A DNA stretch of 64,000 nt from Oligoflexia bacterium (GTDB taxonomy: Bacteria > Bdellovibrionota > UBA1018). Positions 18,173-26,156 of this stretch are shown here, in pieces. The stretch lies in assembly GCA_903935335.1 (NCBI GenBank), contig CAIZRG010000018.1:1-64000 (forward strand). The letters are read 5' to 3'. Positions within the stretch are counted from its first letter, which is position 1. Every line of letters begins with the position of its first letter. The notes beneath the pieces were generated by a model. It was not told where the DNA came from, ran no database searches, and was given only the letters and a program-made list of their open reading frames with translations. Made by a program: the position numbers and the translations under genes.

Positions 18173-19960
18173 CTAGCTTGGAGTATTTGGTTTCTCAATA
18201 CTAAATTTATTAAGTAAATCTTTTAGACTTTCTAGATCTTTTTTGGTCTCATTCCTGTGCCTTTTTACTCTTAAATCTGGGGTCTCATTTTTAAGGAAAT
18301 AATTATTATCAACCTCCAAAATACCTTTAGACCACATACTTGGATTTATTTCAGAGTACTTCTTTTGCCAATGCTCTCGCCGCACTAAACCTACAGATTT
18401 TGGAAATAAAAAACTTGAATAATCTATATTAGACTCCCAAAGATAAACATGAACAACTTGTTTCTCTTTTGGAAAATGGATGTGAGATCGGAATCGAACT
18501 GTTCTACCAATAATTTGATCAAGAAGAGCAGAGTTTTCTACCGGCTCTAAAATATGAAGTTGCTCTGTTCCTATTAACGATATCCCTTCTGTAATTTCAG
18601 GATGAATTAATAATATTCTTTTTTTGTTTTTATTATATTGCTCAAGCACATCTGTTTGCTCCTGAGTTGATTGACCTGGAGACAAAAGAACGACTTCCTG
18701 TTTTAAACCCTTGCGTTCTAAAAATTCAAAAAACTTCTTAATTCCATTATTGAAGTAATTAGAGTAAACAACTACTTGGCCCGAAGTGAGTTGGATTATT
18801 TTTAATATTTCTAAAAACTTAGGAGATTCAATCCATTCGTTATTTTTTCCTTTAAATTCTAAGTTTCCAATTTCCATTCCAGAAGAAGTGTTTGCTAAAA
18901 GTTGTTTCTGTATAATAGTGCTATGAAATTTTAAATATTGATCAGATAGGTTTTGATTTTGATCAGCTAACATAAGATGAATTTGCTCGATGCTCATGTC
19001 TTCATCTATAAAATTTAGAAAAAAATTAGCTTGGAGTTCGTTATATTCAACTGGCTTTTCTACAATCTTTTTAGTAGGGTAGTTTTCATTTGATACAAAC
19101 TTCACATTATAAAAAGACACATAGTTTTGACAAAAATCTTTCCACTTTTGAGCATCAAATTCACGAAAACTCACTTGGTTTGCTGGGAACACTTCATTTA
19201 AAACTGGAATAGCTGCTCCCCCTCCTAAAGCCACTAGCGGAACGGCTAACGGCATAGCAGTTCCGAGAGTCACTAGTGCAGTAAAAGTCATAAAAAATGG
19301 GACTGCCATCAGCATTAATTTACTTTCAGTGATATGCCCACGCACTAACGATGTGACTGGCTTAATCTTCATAAATTCAGTCTTAAACTTCATTGAGTCC
19401 ACAGGAAAGGGCTCATCATCTAACAAAAGGTTAGCAATGTAAGAAATATCTGATGTATCTATGAAAATCGGAGTCCCTGTGAGTAAGATCAATTTATCGG
19501 CTGACTTAATTTTAAAATAAGCTTCAATCAGTTTTTCTGATTGAACTGGAGTATTTAGCCTCATTTGCTGAATCCATTTATGAACTTCATCTACAATCAC
19601 AATCGTGTGACTGAGATCACGACCTAAAATCTTGTCGGTCTCATTCAAAGAAATAAATTCATATCGACTAGGGTTTTTGACCCCAAATGATTCCATTTGT
19701 CCGAGCCAATTGCTCTTTAAAAACTCAGGCAAAAGAATCAACACTTTCTTTTCTGGATTTTTCTCAGCGTAGCCCAATGCAATGTAAGTCTTTCCACTGC
19801 CTAGAGAATGAAAGAGAAGAAGCCCTTTTTTTTCAGGATTCTTCATTAAATAATCTACTGAAGCTTTCTGGTGTGGTTGTAATACGACCTCTGCATTGGC
19901 AAGCCCAACTGATATACTCAGAAACACTCCAGCAAAAATAACTTTTTTAAAGTACTTCAC
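18173..19960 (-). CDS. Exported superfamily 2 helicase resembling NCLDV D6/NPH-I-type enzymes
   Basis: 595 residues. Residues 1-23 form a textbook Sec signal (KYFKK, hydrophobic core, ANA cleavage site). Helicase motifs follow in order: I LFHSLGSGKT (49-58), II DEVH (124-127), III LLTGTP (159-164), V EGISL with EQLHILEP (458-472), and VI QIIGRTVRFRSH (482-493). Motifs V and VI are close to those of poxvirus/NCLDV early-transcription and NPH-I helicases, where the HIxEP...QxIGRxxRxxSH pattern is typical. Residues about 215-254 are a hydrophobic hairpin inserted between the two RecA-like lobes. GTG start with GAGGAG 8-10 bases upstream. An ATP-dependent helicase with an export signal is unusual, and action inside a host cell is one explanation. 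Confidence 0.75.
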   Translation of the reverse strand: MKYFKKVIFAGVFLSISVGLANAEVVLQPHQKASVDYLMKNPEKKGLLLFHSLGSGKTYIALGYAEKNPEKKVLILLPEFLKSNWLGQMESFGVKNPSRYEFISLNETDKILGRDLSHTIVIVDEVHKWIQQMRLNTPVQSEKLIEAYFKIKSADKLILLTGTPIFIDTSDISYIANLLLDDEPFPVDSMKFKTEFMKIKPVTSLVRGHITESKLMLMAVPFFMTFTALVTLGTAMPLAVPLVALGGGAAIPVLNEVFPANQVSFREFDAQKWKDFCQNYVSFYNVKFVSNENYPTKKIVEKPVEYNELQANFFLNFIDEDMSIEQIHLMLADQNQNLSDQYLKFHSTIIQKQLLANTSSGMEIGNLEFKGKNNEWIESPKFLEILKIIQLTSGQVVVYSNYFNNGIKKFFEFLERKGLKQEVVLLSPGQSTQEQTDVLEQYNKNKKRILLIHPEITEGISLIGTEQLHILEPVENSALLDQIIGRTVRFRSHIHFPKEKQVVHVYLWESNIDYSSFLFPKSVGLVRREHWQKKYSEINPSMWSKGILEVDNNYFLKNETPDLRVKRHRNETKKDLESLKDLLNKFSIEKPNTPS

Positions 19961-20064
19961 TCAACAGACTCCTCACTCTGAATGAGTCCATAACATAAGT
20001 TCGACTCACTATCAAATTTAGCTCGACATCGCCACTGAGGGTAAGGTACTCCTCTCACTTGGGT

Positions 20065-20703
20065 ATGAACACGGTTTTTTCTTTTATTACAGTTTTTGCT
20101 GGACTAGTTTCAAGTGCATACGGCCAAGAAACAAATCAAAAAGTGGATCATCCCTTTCTTAAGCCGCAAACAAGCTTAGTCTTAGGAACCACAAGCTTTG
20201 AGGTTCATTTATCCAATGATGTCAGCCGCTCAACTTCTACCTTCAATAAGACAGGCATCGGAACCTATGGCTTTGACATTGAAGTAAACTCCACCTCTTT
20301 TTTAAATATCGGTGGTTACTTCAGAGCGTATTATCAAGACTCTGAAGGTCGTAATCAAGATTTATCAACTCAGTTATCCATTTTTTTAGGAGGCTTTACT
20401 CGTTTCTTCTATAGCCCTGATTTTTTAAAATCTAAAAATTTTATCCCTAATTTATTTGCCCGGCTTGATTTAGGAGCAGGCCCTGCAATTTATACTGCGC
20501 CCTCAGGACTCTTGGCTCAAACTGGACTGCACCTAGGAAGTGAAATTTATTTTAATCCATGGATTGGACTAGGCTTGAGTTACGGAAGAGTTTTTGAATA
20601 CGGAAAAGAGACACTTTCAAGTGGTCTCGATGGATCGTACAATTCAACTTTTGTGATCCGTGGCCAGGTCATTCAATTTTACTTAAAAACAACGTTCTTC
20701 TAG
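20065..20703 (+). CDS. Predicted outer-membrane beta-barrel protein
   Basis: 212 residues from the ATG at 20065 (a TTG at 20059 is in frame). A Sec signal ends near AYGQE. The body alternates Gly/aromatic strands (GTYGFDIEVN, LNIGGYFRAYYQ, FNPWIGLGLSYGRVFEYG) and the C-terminus is FYLKTTFF, a terminal-Phe signature of outer-membrane barrels. It is divergent from the helicase gene, about 100 bases between starts, so they may share a regulatory region. Its stop shares bases with that of the convergent glutaminase gene (CTAG). Function unknown. Confidence 0.6.
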   Translation: MNTVFSFITVFAGLVSSAYGQETNQKVDHPFLKPQTSLVLGTTSFEVHLSNDVSRSTSTFNKTGIGTYGFDIEVNSTSFLNIGGYFRAYYQDSEGRNQDLSTQLSIFLGGFTRFFYSPDFLKSKNFIPNLFARLDLGAGPAIYTAPSGLLAQTGLHLGSEIYFNPWIGLGLSYGRVFEYGKETLSSGLDGSYNSTFVIRGQVIQFYLKTTFF

Positions 20704-21716
20704 CTTGAGTTTATTTTACTCAATAAATGCAGTTTCCATCGCTTTGAAAGTTCTCGAATCACAGCCTCAGCCCGAACGCTATTACCCACTCGATTGAGCC
20801 TAGGAGAAAAAACGACAATAGCAAGCTCTCCTGGAACAATCGACAAAATTGCCCCTCCCACCCCACTTTTAGAAGGAAGTCCAGTGTCTAAAAACCACTG
20901 TCCACTATCATCATAAAGCCCAGAAGTGACCATCACGGATAAGACATTTTTTGCAATTTCGGAATCAAATAGTTTTTTACCACTCAAGGGCTGAACTCCC
21001 CAGTTGGCTAAAGTAGCCCCCATCACTGCTAAATTCTCTGCATTGACCAAAAGTGAACACTGCTTAGTATAATTCTCAAGAGTGTCTTCGAGATTACGAT
21101 CAATCATCTCATATTTTTTTAACCGAAGGGCTAAGGACTGATTCCCTGCATTCGTCTTCATTTCAGATTGAAAAACTGTCTCACTCACCTGAAGGAGGCC
21201 CCCAGCAAGTTCGTTAAAAAAAGAATGAATCTTACTCCATTGATCCATTTTAGATTGTCCTGGAATTAAATTAACAGTCTGCAATGCTCCGGCATTGACC
21301 ATTGGATTTTGTCTTCGATCTTCTGTTTTGAGTTCTAAGCTCAGCATTGAGTTAAAAGGCAGTCCTGTTGCGTTGACTCCTATTTTTTCAACAACAGGTT
21401 TAACCCCTAATTCCTTCAGTGCAAGTGCATAGGTAAAAGGCTTTGAAATGGATTGAATTGAAAATAAAGCTTTTGAATTTCCATAAAAAAAACGAGAACC
21501 ATCTACTTTCACAACTGCTACACCAAAAAGATTTGGATCTACATGTTTTTCATCTAAAGCTGGAATATAATCAGCATTTTTCCCATCCTTAAGAACTGAA
21601 ACTCTTTGAAAAACATCGGGAACATCTTTTTTGATTTGTTCAAAAGTCACTCTTGCAAATGAAAGTTGAACGGAAAAAAATGAAATAATAGCAATAGAGA
21701 ACACTTTCCTCTTCAT
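20700..21716 (-). CDS. glsA: Exported glutaminase (GlsA family)
   Basis: 338 residues from the ATG at 21716, which has AGGAGG about 8 bases upstream; the frame opens earlier at 21749. A Sec signal (MKRKVFSIAIISFFSVQLSFA) precedes a glutaminase domain of the serine-dependent, beta-lactamase-like fold. It shows FSIQSISKPF, whose SxxK carries the nucleophile, then NPMVNAGAL, YTKQCSL and SGVGGAI. It hydrolyses glutamine to glutamate and ammonia. Most family members are cytosolic, so the signal peptide is notable and suggests use of external glutamine. Confidence 0.85.
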   Translation of the reverse strand: MKRKVFSIAIISFFSVQLSFARVTFEQIKKDVPDVFQRVSVLKDGKNADYIPALDEKHVDPNLFGVAVVKVDGSRFFYGNSKALFSIQSISKPFTYALALKELGVKPVVEKIGVNATGLPFNSMLSLELKTEDRRQNPMVNAGALQTVNLIPGQSKMDQWSKIHSFFNELAGGLLQVSETVFQSEMKTNAGNQSLALRLKKYEMIDRNLEDTLENYTKQCSLLVNAENLAVMGATLANWGVQPLSGKKLFDSEIAKNVLSVMVTSGLYDDSGQWFLDTGLPSKSGVGGAILSIVPGELAIVVFSPRLNRVGNSVRAEAVIRELSKRWKLHLLSKINSS

Positions 21717-21842
21717 CCTCACTCCTCCTAAGCAAGTTGTCTTTATCACATTTTTAAATGGATTTTTATAAAATTATTTATAAATTAAATAATTTTTTCA
21801 ATTGTTTTAAATTTTTTTAGTTTATGTAGCTCGGTCTTAAAT
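21717..21842. other. Intergenic region upstream of the glutaminase gene
   Basis: AT-rich spacer between the glutaminase start and the tRNA-Leu 3' end, both on the minus strand. The AGGAGGAGTGAGG ribosome binding site of the glutaminase gene lies at its left end. I see no further gene. Confidence 0.5.
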
Positions 21843-21929
21843 TGGTGGCTCCTCCGAGAGTCGAACTCGGACACCCGTAAGGATATACGATTTTGAGTCG
21901 TACGCGTCTACCAGTTCCGCCAAGGAGCC
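21843..21929 (-). tRNA. tRNA-Leu (anticodon CAA)
   Basis: Minus-strand 87-base tRNA: acceptor GGCTCCT/AGGAGCC, D arm with GGCGGAACTGGTAGACGC, anticodon stem TACGA/TCGTA with loop CTCAAAA (anticodon CAA), a long class II variable arm, T arm CCGAG-TTCGACT-CTCGG, and encoded CCA. It reads TTG leucine codons. It marks the right edge of the accessory block. Confidence 0.95.
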
Positions 21930-21989
21930 AATCGATCGAATCATTTAGAATGGAACAATTTTCTTCATAACCTAGATCTTAAGACCTGT

Positions 21990-23021
21990 CTAGATGAGAG
22001 ATGAGCCCATCCAATCCCAGGATCGAAGATAAAGCTCACCCTGAGGGGATAATTGATAGATCGCTCCTAAAGGCAAAGGAGCCATCTCTGGGCCATGGCC
22101 TACGGGTAAACCGAAAGCAACGGGTACACGCAGCTTCAATCCAAATTCTGAGAAAATCTTACAAAGACCACTTCCCTCTGGAAGCACTTTTCGTAAAGGA
22201 CGAAGCTCTTGAGGACGTGGGGTCTTCAAAATTCGAATTTTTCCTTTCTCAGAGGGGGCCTTCTTCAAAACTAAGGGTGAATAATCCCGGCAATTTAAAA
22301 AATTTCCAAGAATAATCCCTTTTACCTTTCCTACAGTCTTTGAGTTTAAGAGTTGGTGTAGCATCCGATCAATCCGATACAAACTCTCATCCACATCCTC
22401 CAAAAAAAGGATGCAATCGTCTGATTTCCCTTCAAAAGAAGACCCCAGAAGAGCACTCCAAACTGTTAAATTGCCTCCCACCAAAGGAGCTACCAAACTC
22501 GACTTAGGAGAAAAAGAGCCTAAAAAAGATAATTTCTTGCCTGACCAAGGCTCCTGTGAAGGACAACCACGAATCCATTGGAAAAGTGTCTGAAGCTCAG
22601 AGGCGGGTAAGATACTAAATTTTCTGAAGCTAGGCATCGGAGCATGGAGAGTCGACCAACCCCACCGCTGTCGAACAAATTCCATCAAGGCTGTTGCATC
22701 TGAATATCCAATGAGAAGCTTCTTGGAGGGTACTCCTTTTTTACGAGTCATGGCATCCAGTAAGGGTAAAAGACGAATGGCTCCATACCCTCCCCGAGCA
22801 CACCACAAAGCCCGAAGTTCTTTGTCATGAGCAAATTCAAAAAAAGCTTCCCCTCGCTCCTCATCCGTCCCAGCAAAAAAAAGATGACTTTGAAAGCACT
22901 GAGGATGAATCTTAACCTGAAACCCTGCTTCACGGAGGGTATGAACTCCTAACTTCAGTTCTACTCGAGGAACTTGAGAGGAAGGAGCAATAATACCCAA
23001 AGCTCGATCCATTATTTTCAT
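21990..23021 (-). CDS. ldcA: LD-carboxypeptidase (peptidase S66, muramoyltetrapeptide carboxypeptidase)
   Basis: 343 residues. The catalytic Ser lies in IGYSDATAL, after ARGGYGAIRLLPLLD. The charge-relay Glu is in LFLEDVDESLYRIDRML and the His in AFGLPVGHG, the S66 Ser-Glu-His triad in the usual order. It removes the terminal D-Ala from murein tetrapeptides in cytosolic peptidoglycan recycling. The gene follows a small membrane-protein gene by 4 bases, suggesting an engB-small ORF-ldcA operon. Confidence 0.9.
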   Translation of the reverse strand: MKIMDRALGIIAPSSQVPRVELKLGVHTLREAGFQVKIHPQCFQSHLFFAGTDEERGEAFFEFAHDKELRALWCARGGYGAIRLLPLLDAMTRKKGVPSKKLLIGYSDATALMEFVRQRWGWSTLHAPMPSFRKFSILPASELQTLFQWIRGCPSQEPWSGKKLSFLGSFSPKSSLVAPLVGGNLTVWSALLGSSFEGKSDDCILFLEDVDESLYRIDRMLHQLLNSKTVGKVKGIILGNFLNCRDYSPLVLKKAPSEKGKIRILKTPRPQELRPLRKVLPEGSGLCKIFSEFGLKLRVPVAFGLPVGHGPEMAPLPLGAIYQLSPQGELYLRSWDWMGSSLI

Positions 23022-23025
23022 AGAC

Positions 23026-23208
23026 TCAAAATCGAATACTCAACGAGTTAATTGAAAGTATCATTCCAAGCACAATAGACCATCCGAAGCTTAAGAAAAG
23101 ACACAGTAAACGGGTATAAAGATTGACCTTGGATCGCAAAAAAACAAAGATCGTCATCAAAATGAGAAACCCCTCAACCCCAAACACTACCCGTATTGAA
23201 TTAGGCAC
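23026..23208 (-). CDS. Small two-helix membrane protein
   Basis: 60 residues with two hydrophobic segments (VFGVEGFLILMTIFVFL and LLCLFLSFGWSIVLGMIL). The GTG start lies inside the end of engB (8-base overlap), with GGAGGG about 8 bases upstream; its stop is 4 bases before ldcA. The ribosome binding site and tight packing support a real gene. I do not recognise a family. Confidence 0.55.
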   Translation of the reverse strand: MPNSIRVVFGVEGFLILMTIFVFLRSKVNLYTRLLCLFLSFGWSIVLGMILSINSLSIRF

Positions 23209-23842
23209 CTTTGCTTCCCTCCAATCCAGTGATACTGACCCCCAATTGCTGAGCTAAGGATGTTAGCCCGAGTCGGGTGCGAGTTGAAACCCAAAAAACA
23301 GATTCAAAATGAATCCCTAGCTCCTTGAATTTAATCCGCACCTCTTTCAACCGACGTACCCGCTCTGATTGATTTTTTAGGGTATCGACCTTAGTAAATA
23401 CAAAGGTAACGGGTATATTTTCTAAATTCAAGAATTCGATTGCTTTTTGATCAATAACAGTTGGCCCCACTCTTGCGTCGAGTAAAACAACAGCCCTCTC
23501 TAAGTTCTCATCAGTTTTCAAATAACTGCTAATCAATTTTTCCCAATGATTTCGCTCTAATTTTCCTGTTCGAGCATAACCGTAGCCAGGCAAATCGGCT
23601 ACAATTTTACCCATTTGCTTCCACCAATAAAAATGAATAGCTCGTGTTTTTCCAGGCTGATTGCTGATTTGTGCTAAGTTGGTTCCCAAAAGAGCATTGA
23701 TGAGTGAACTTTTTCCTACATTGGATCGGCCCACCATCATCAGCCTAGGTTCCCGATGACCCTTTAAAAAAGCTCCTCGAAACAACCCAGGCAATTGAGA
23801 AACATCGGCCAAAGTCATTAAAAATTCAGATTTTTTTATCAT
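23201..23842 (-). CDS. engB: Ribosome biogenesis GTPase EngB (YihA/YsxC)
   Basis: 213 residues with the TrmE-Era-EngA-like G motifs: G1 GRSNVGKSSLINALLG, G2/switch SNQPGKTRAIHFYWW, G3 DLPGYGYA, G4 TKVD, and a G5-like STRTRLG near the C-terminus. These identify the EngB family, essential for late 50S subunit assembly in many bacteria. First gene of a minus-strand operon with the small membrane protein and ldcA. Confidence 0.93.
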   Translation of the reverse strand: MIKKSEFLMTLADVSQLPGLFRGAFLKGHREPRLMMVGRSNVGKSSLINALLGTNLAQISNQPGKTRAIHFYWWKQMGKIVADLPGYGYARTGKLERNHWEKLISSYLKTDENLERAVVLLDARVGPTVIDQKAIEFLNLENIPVTFVFTKVDTLKNQSERVRRLKEVRIKFKELGIHFESVFWVSTRTRLGLTSLAQQLGVSITGLEGSKGA

Positions 23843-24024
23843 GATTAGGTTTCATCAGTAGCCAATTTAGATCAAAAAAGAACCAAAAAACGATCTTAAA
23901 TTCTTTCTCATTTTCCACACTGCCCTTTTCCATAAAAACCAATGGATTCAATTTCCTTTATTTTTTCAAAAAGATAGAAGCATTCTGATTGAAAAATCAG
24001 AGATCAATTTTTCATTTTCGGATT
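23843..24024. other. Divergent intergenic region, engB and FHA activator
   Basis: About 180 AT-rich bases before the -24/-12 promoter. TTTAGATC (about 23864) and GATCTTAAA (about 23893) form an imperfect inverted repeat that could bind a regulator. No gene seen. Confidence 0.3.
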
Positions 24025-24041
24025 TCGGCACAACCCTTGCT
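24025..24041 (+). promoter_or_regulatory. Sigma54 (-24/-12) promoter for the FHA activator gene
   Basis: The sequence tcGGCACaacccTTGCt matches the RpoN consensus TGGCAC-N5-TTGCW, with exactly 10 bases between the invariant GG (-24) and GC (-12). It lies about 45 bases before the ATG of an RpoN-dependent activator gene on the same strand, with AAGGAGAA as ribosome binding site. This suggests the activator is itself transcribed by sigma54 RNA polymerase. The match is seen directly; activity is inferred. Confidence 0.7.
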
Positions 24042-24086
24042 TTCTTAAAAAGTTTTTTACAAGGAAAACGGAGAAGGAGAACTGAA

Positions 24087-25376
24087 ATGAAAAACTGGCG
24101 ACTCAAAATCAATGGACCCTCGGGAGAAACTCGCCTGATCCCTCTTAACGGAGTGACTACAATTGGAAGAAATGAATCCTCTACCATTGTTTTAAAAGAT
24201 CATACCGCTCAAAAAGACGCAGCAACCATTTGGCCCGTTCACCCTGACCACAACTCTCCTTTTTGGATCAAAGCTGCTGCTGATAGCCCACCCATCCTTC
24301 TTGGAGATCTTTCTGTTCGAGAGGCTCACTTGCCTATAGGAATCTCATTCCAACTTGGAGAAACCCACTGTTGGGTAGAATCTACAACAAAAAACCCAAG
24401 TCTCCCTCCATTTCCATCTGGAGTACGCCCCTGGTTGACGACTTCTGAAACAGGATGCCAAGCTCTTTGGTTAGCCAAAAAAACATCGGTAACACCTTTG
24501 TCTCTTTATTTAGCAGGTGAGACAGGCACAGGAAAAGAAGTACTCGCCCAACTCATACATGCCTGGAGTGACCGAAAATCAGGTCCATTTGTTCCTATTC
24601 ACTGCGGAGCTCTTCCATTATCACTTGCTGAAAGCGAACTCTTTGGACATACCAAAGGAGCTTTTACTGGTGCTGTTCACCACCGCCCTGGAGCTTTAAT
24701 GCAAGCCCATGGAGGAACTCTCTTCCTCGATGAAATTGGAGATTTACCTCTAGATATTCAAGTAAAACTCCTTCGTTTCCTTGAGAATGGAGAAATTCGA
24801 CCGGTGGGTGCTGATCGATGCTCTCATGCTGACGTCCGTTTAATCTGTGCAACCCATCATCCTCTTCAACAGCTGGTTGAAGAAGGAAAATTTCGAAGAG
24901 ATCTTTATTATCGTTTAGCTTCGGTCACTCTTTCCATCCCACCTCTTCGGGAACGACCCGAAGATATTGAAATGCTTGCGCGAAAATTTGCATCAGATCT
25001 ACAAAAAACTCTTACTCCCCAAGCTGTTTTGAGATTACAGGCCCATTCTTGGCCTGGAAATGTCCGAGAGCTGCGCCATGCCATTGACCGAGCCAGCGGA
25101 CTTTCTGGATCCTTCCAAACCCTATTAAATGAATCTTCATTTGAATTCTTGCTGACCCCTAATCACATTAGCCAGGCTCCTGGTTTAGAAATGGGAGCTT
25201 CAGTTCTCAGTCTCCATGAAATGGAGCGTATTGTCCTTCTGAAAGCTCTTAAGCTCAGCCATGGAAATCGCTCTCAAGCAGCTAAAATTTTAGGGGTTGC
25301 AAGAAGCACTTTATTTGAAATGTTAAAAAGGCATCGAGTCTGTGGCCCTCGAACTTTAATGGCCTCAGGAAACTAA
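24087..25376 (+). CDS. FHA-domain sigma54-dependent transcriptional activator
   Basis: 429 residues. The N-terminal about 110 residues form an FHA-type phosphothreonine-binding domain (VTTIGRNESSTIVLKD). The AAA+ sigma54-interaction domain follows, with Walker A GETGTGKE, the GAFTGA loop that contacts RpoN, Walker B TLFLDEIGDLP and the R-finger region. The C-terminus has a Fis-type helix-turn-helix (NRSQAAKILGVARSTLFEML). The input is probably phosphorylation by a Ser/Thr kinase encoded elsewhere, as known for myxobacterial relatives. A -24/-12 promoter sits just upstream, implying autoregulation. Confidence 0.92.
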   Translation: MKNWRLKINGPSGETRLIPLNGVTTIGRNESSTIVLKDHTAQKDAATIWPVHPDHNSPFWIKAAADSPPILLGDLSVREAHLPIGISFQLGETHCWVESTTKNPSLPPFPSGVRPWLTTSETGCQALWLAKKTSVTPLSLYLAGETGTGKEVLAQLIHAWSDRKSGPFVPIHCGALPLSLAESELFGHTKGAFTGAVHHRPGALMQAHGGTLFLDEIGDLPLDIQVKLLRFLENGEIRPVGADRCSHADVRLICATHHPLQQLVEEGKFRRDLYYRLASVTLSIPPLRERPEDIEMLARKFASDLQKTLTPQAVLRLQAHSWPGNVRELRHAIDRASGLSGSFQTLLNESSFEFLLTPNHISQAPGLEMGASVLSLHEMERIVLLKALKLSHGNRSQAAKILGVARSTLFEMLKRHRVCGPRTLMASGN

Positions 25377-26062
25377 TCGATGATCATTCTCGGAATGTAA
25401 AGATCAGAAATCTTGCCCATAGGAAGCCAGTGATTGAGTCGTTTTTTAAGAAGTTCCTTGAGCTGTCTTTTCCCCTCCACTGAAAGTAGTTCAGATCGAC
25501 TGACAGGTCCTAAGACAGCCGTAACTTGACTGCGAACTTGCTCAAGGTGATCAAAAAGAAAATTTCGAGTCTGACTTGAATCACAGAAAGCGACAATTTC
25601 GAGCTCAACCATTTTCGTCCGTAGTCGAACCTTGGGCTGAGGCTCAGGTAAATCCTCCTTGAGCTCTACCACAAAACTTCCAAATGAAACGAGACTGGAT
25701 CGCCTCAGCTCAATCTCTGAAGCTTTTCTCTCAGTTTCTAATAGATTTCTGGCTTTGAGTTGATTTGCCTTCAGAGCATCCAATCGATTTGCCTGTTGAA
25801 CTCTCACCATGAACTGAAAAAAAACGATTAAAAGACAAAAGAATGCTCCAAAAAAAACTCGGGATACCCAACGAGTCGAGCGATCAGAAGAAACACAGCC
25901 TTTGAAGAGGAAAATAATCTGACTGAAAAATACGTTTTTTTCTAAAACTAAAATCAGAGAGGAAACCTGAGATCGACCTCTCATCAGCTGAATCAATTGA
26001 TACATGAAAGCCTGAAGAAATAAGAGCTGCTCTTGAAGAGTACGCTTTATTTTAGAAACCAT
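25373..26062 (-). CDS. FliL-like membrane protein
   Basis: 229 residues with a cytoplasmic N-terminus, one transmembrane helix (about residues 68-87, VFFGAFFCLLIVFFQFMV), a coiled-coil region, then an extracytoplasmic domain. The C-terminal stretch with VRSQVTAVLGPVSRSELLS and GKRQLKELLKKRLNHWL resembles the FliL flagellar stator-associated domain. No other flagellar gene is in the window. It may be a paralogue with a motility or envelope role. Its stop shares CTAA with the FHA activator gene. Confidence 0.5.
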   Translation of the reverse strand: MVSKIKRTLQEQLLFLQAFMYQLIQLMRGRSQVSSLILVLEKNVFFSQIIFLFKGCVSSDRSTRWVSRVFFGAFFCLLIVFFQFMVRVQQANRLDALKANQLKARNLLETERKASEIELRRSSLVSFGSFVVELKEDLPEPQPKVRLRTKMVELEIVAFCDSSQTRNFLFDHLEQVRSQVTAVLGPVSRSELLSVEGKRQLKELLKKRLNHWLPMGKISDLYIPRMIID

Positions 26063-26156
26063 CTTTTTTTAGCATAACTCAACCCATCATGGCGTCCAGA
26101 TATTCTCGTTTTGTTCAAAATTTTGACCCATCCGAAAGTTTTTTCACCTAAATCCG

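Noticed and set aside
20704-20722. TTGAGT-N7-ACTCAA hairpin as a terminator between the beta-barrel and glutaminase genes
   Set aside because: Only 6 base pairs, AT-rich, without a T tract, and inside the glutaminase coding end; too weak to call.
21900-21990. att-like repeat of the tRNA-Arg 3' end near tRNA-Leu
   Set aside because: No copy of the last 15-20 bases of tRNA-Arg was found near the other border, so integration at the tRNA is not shown.
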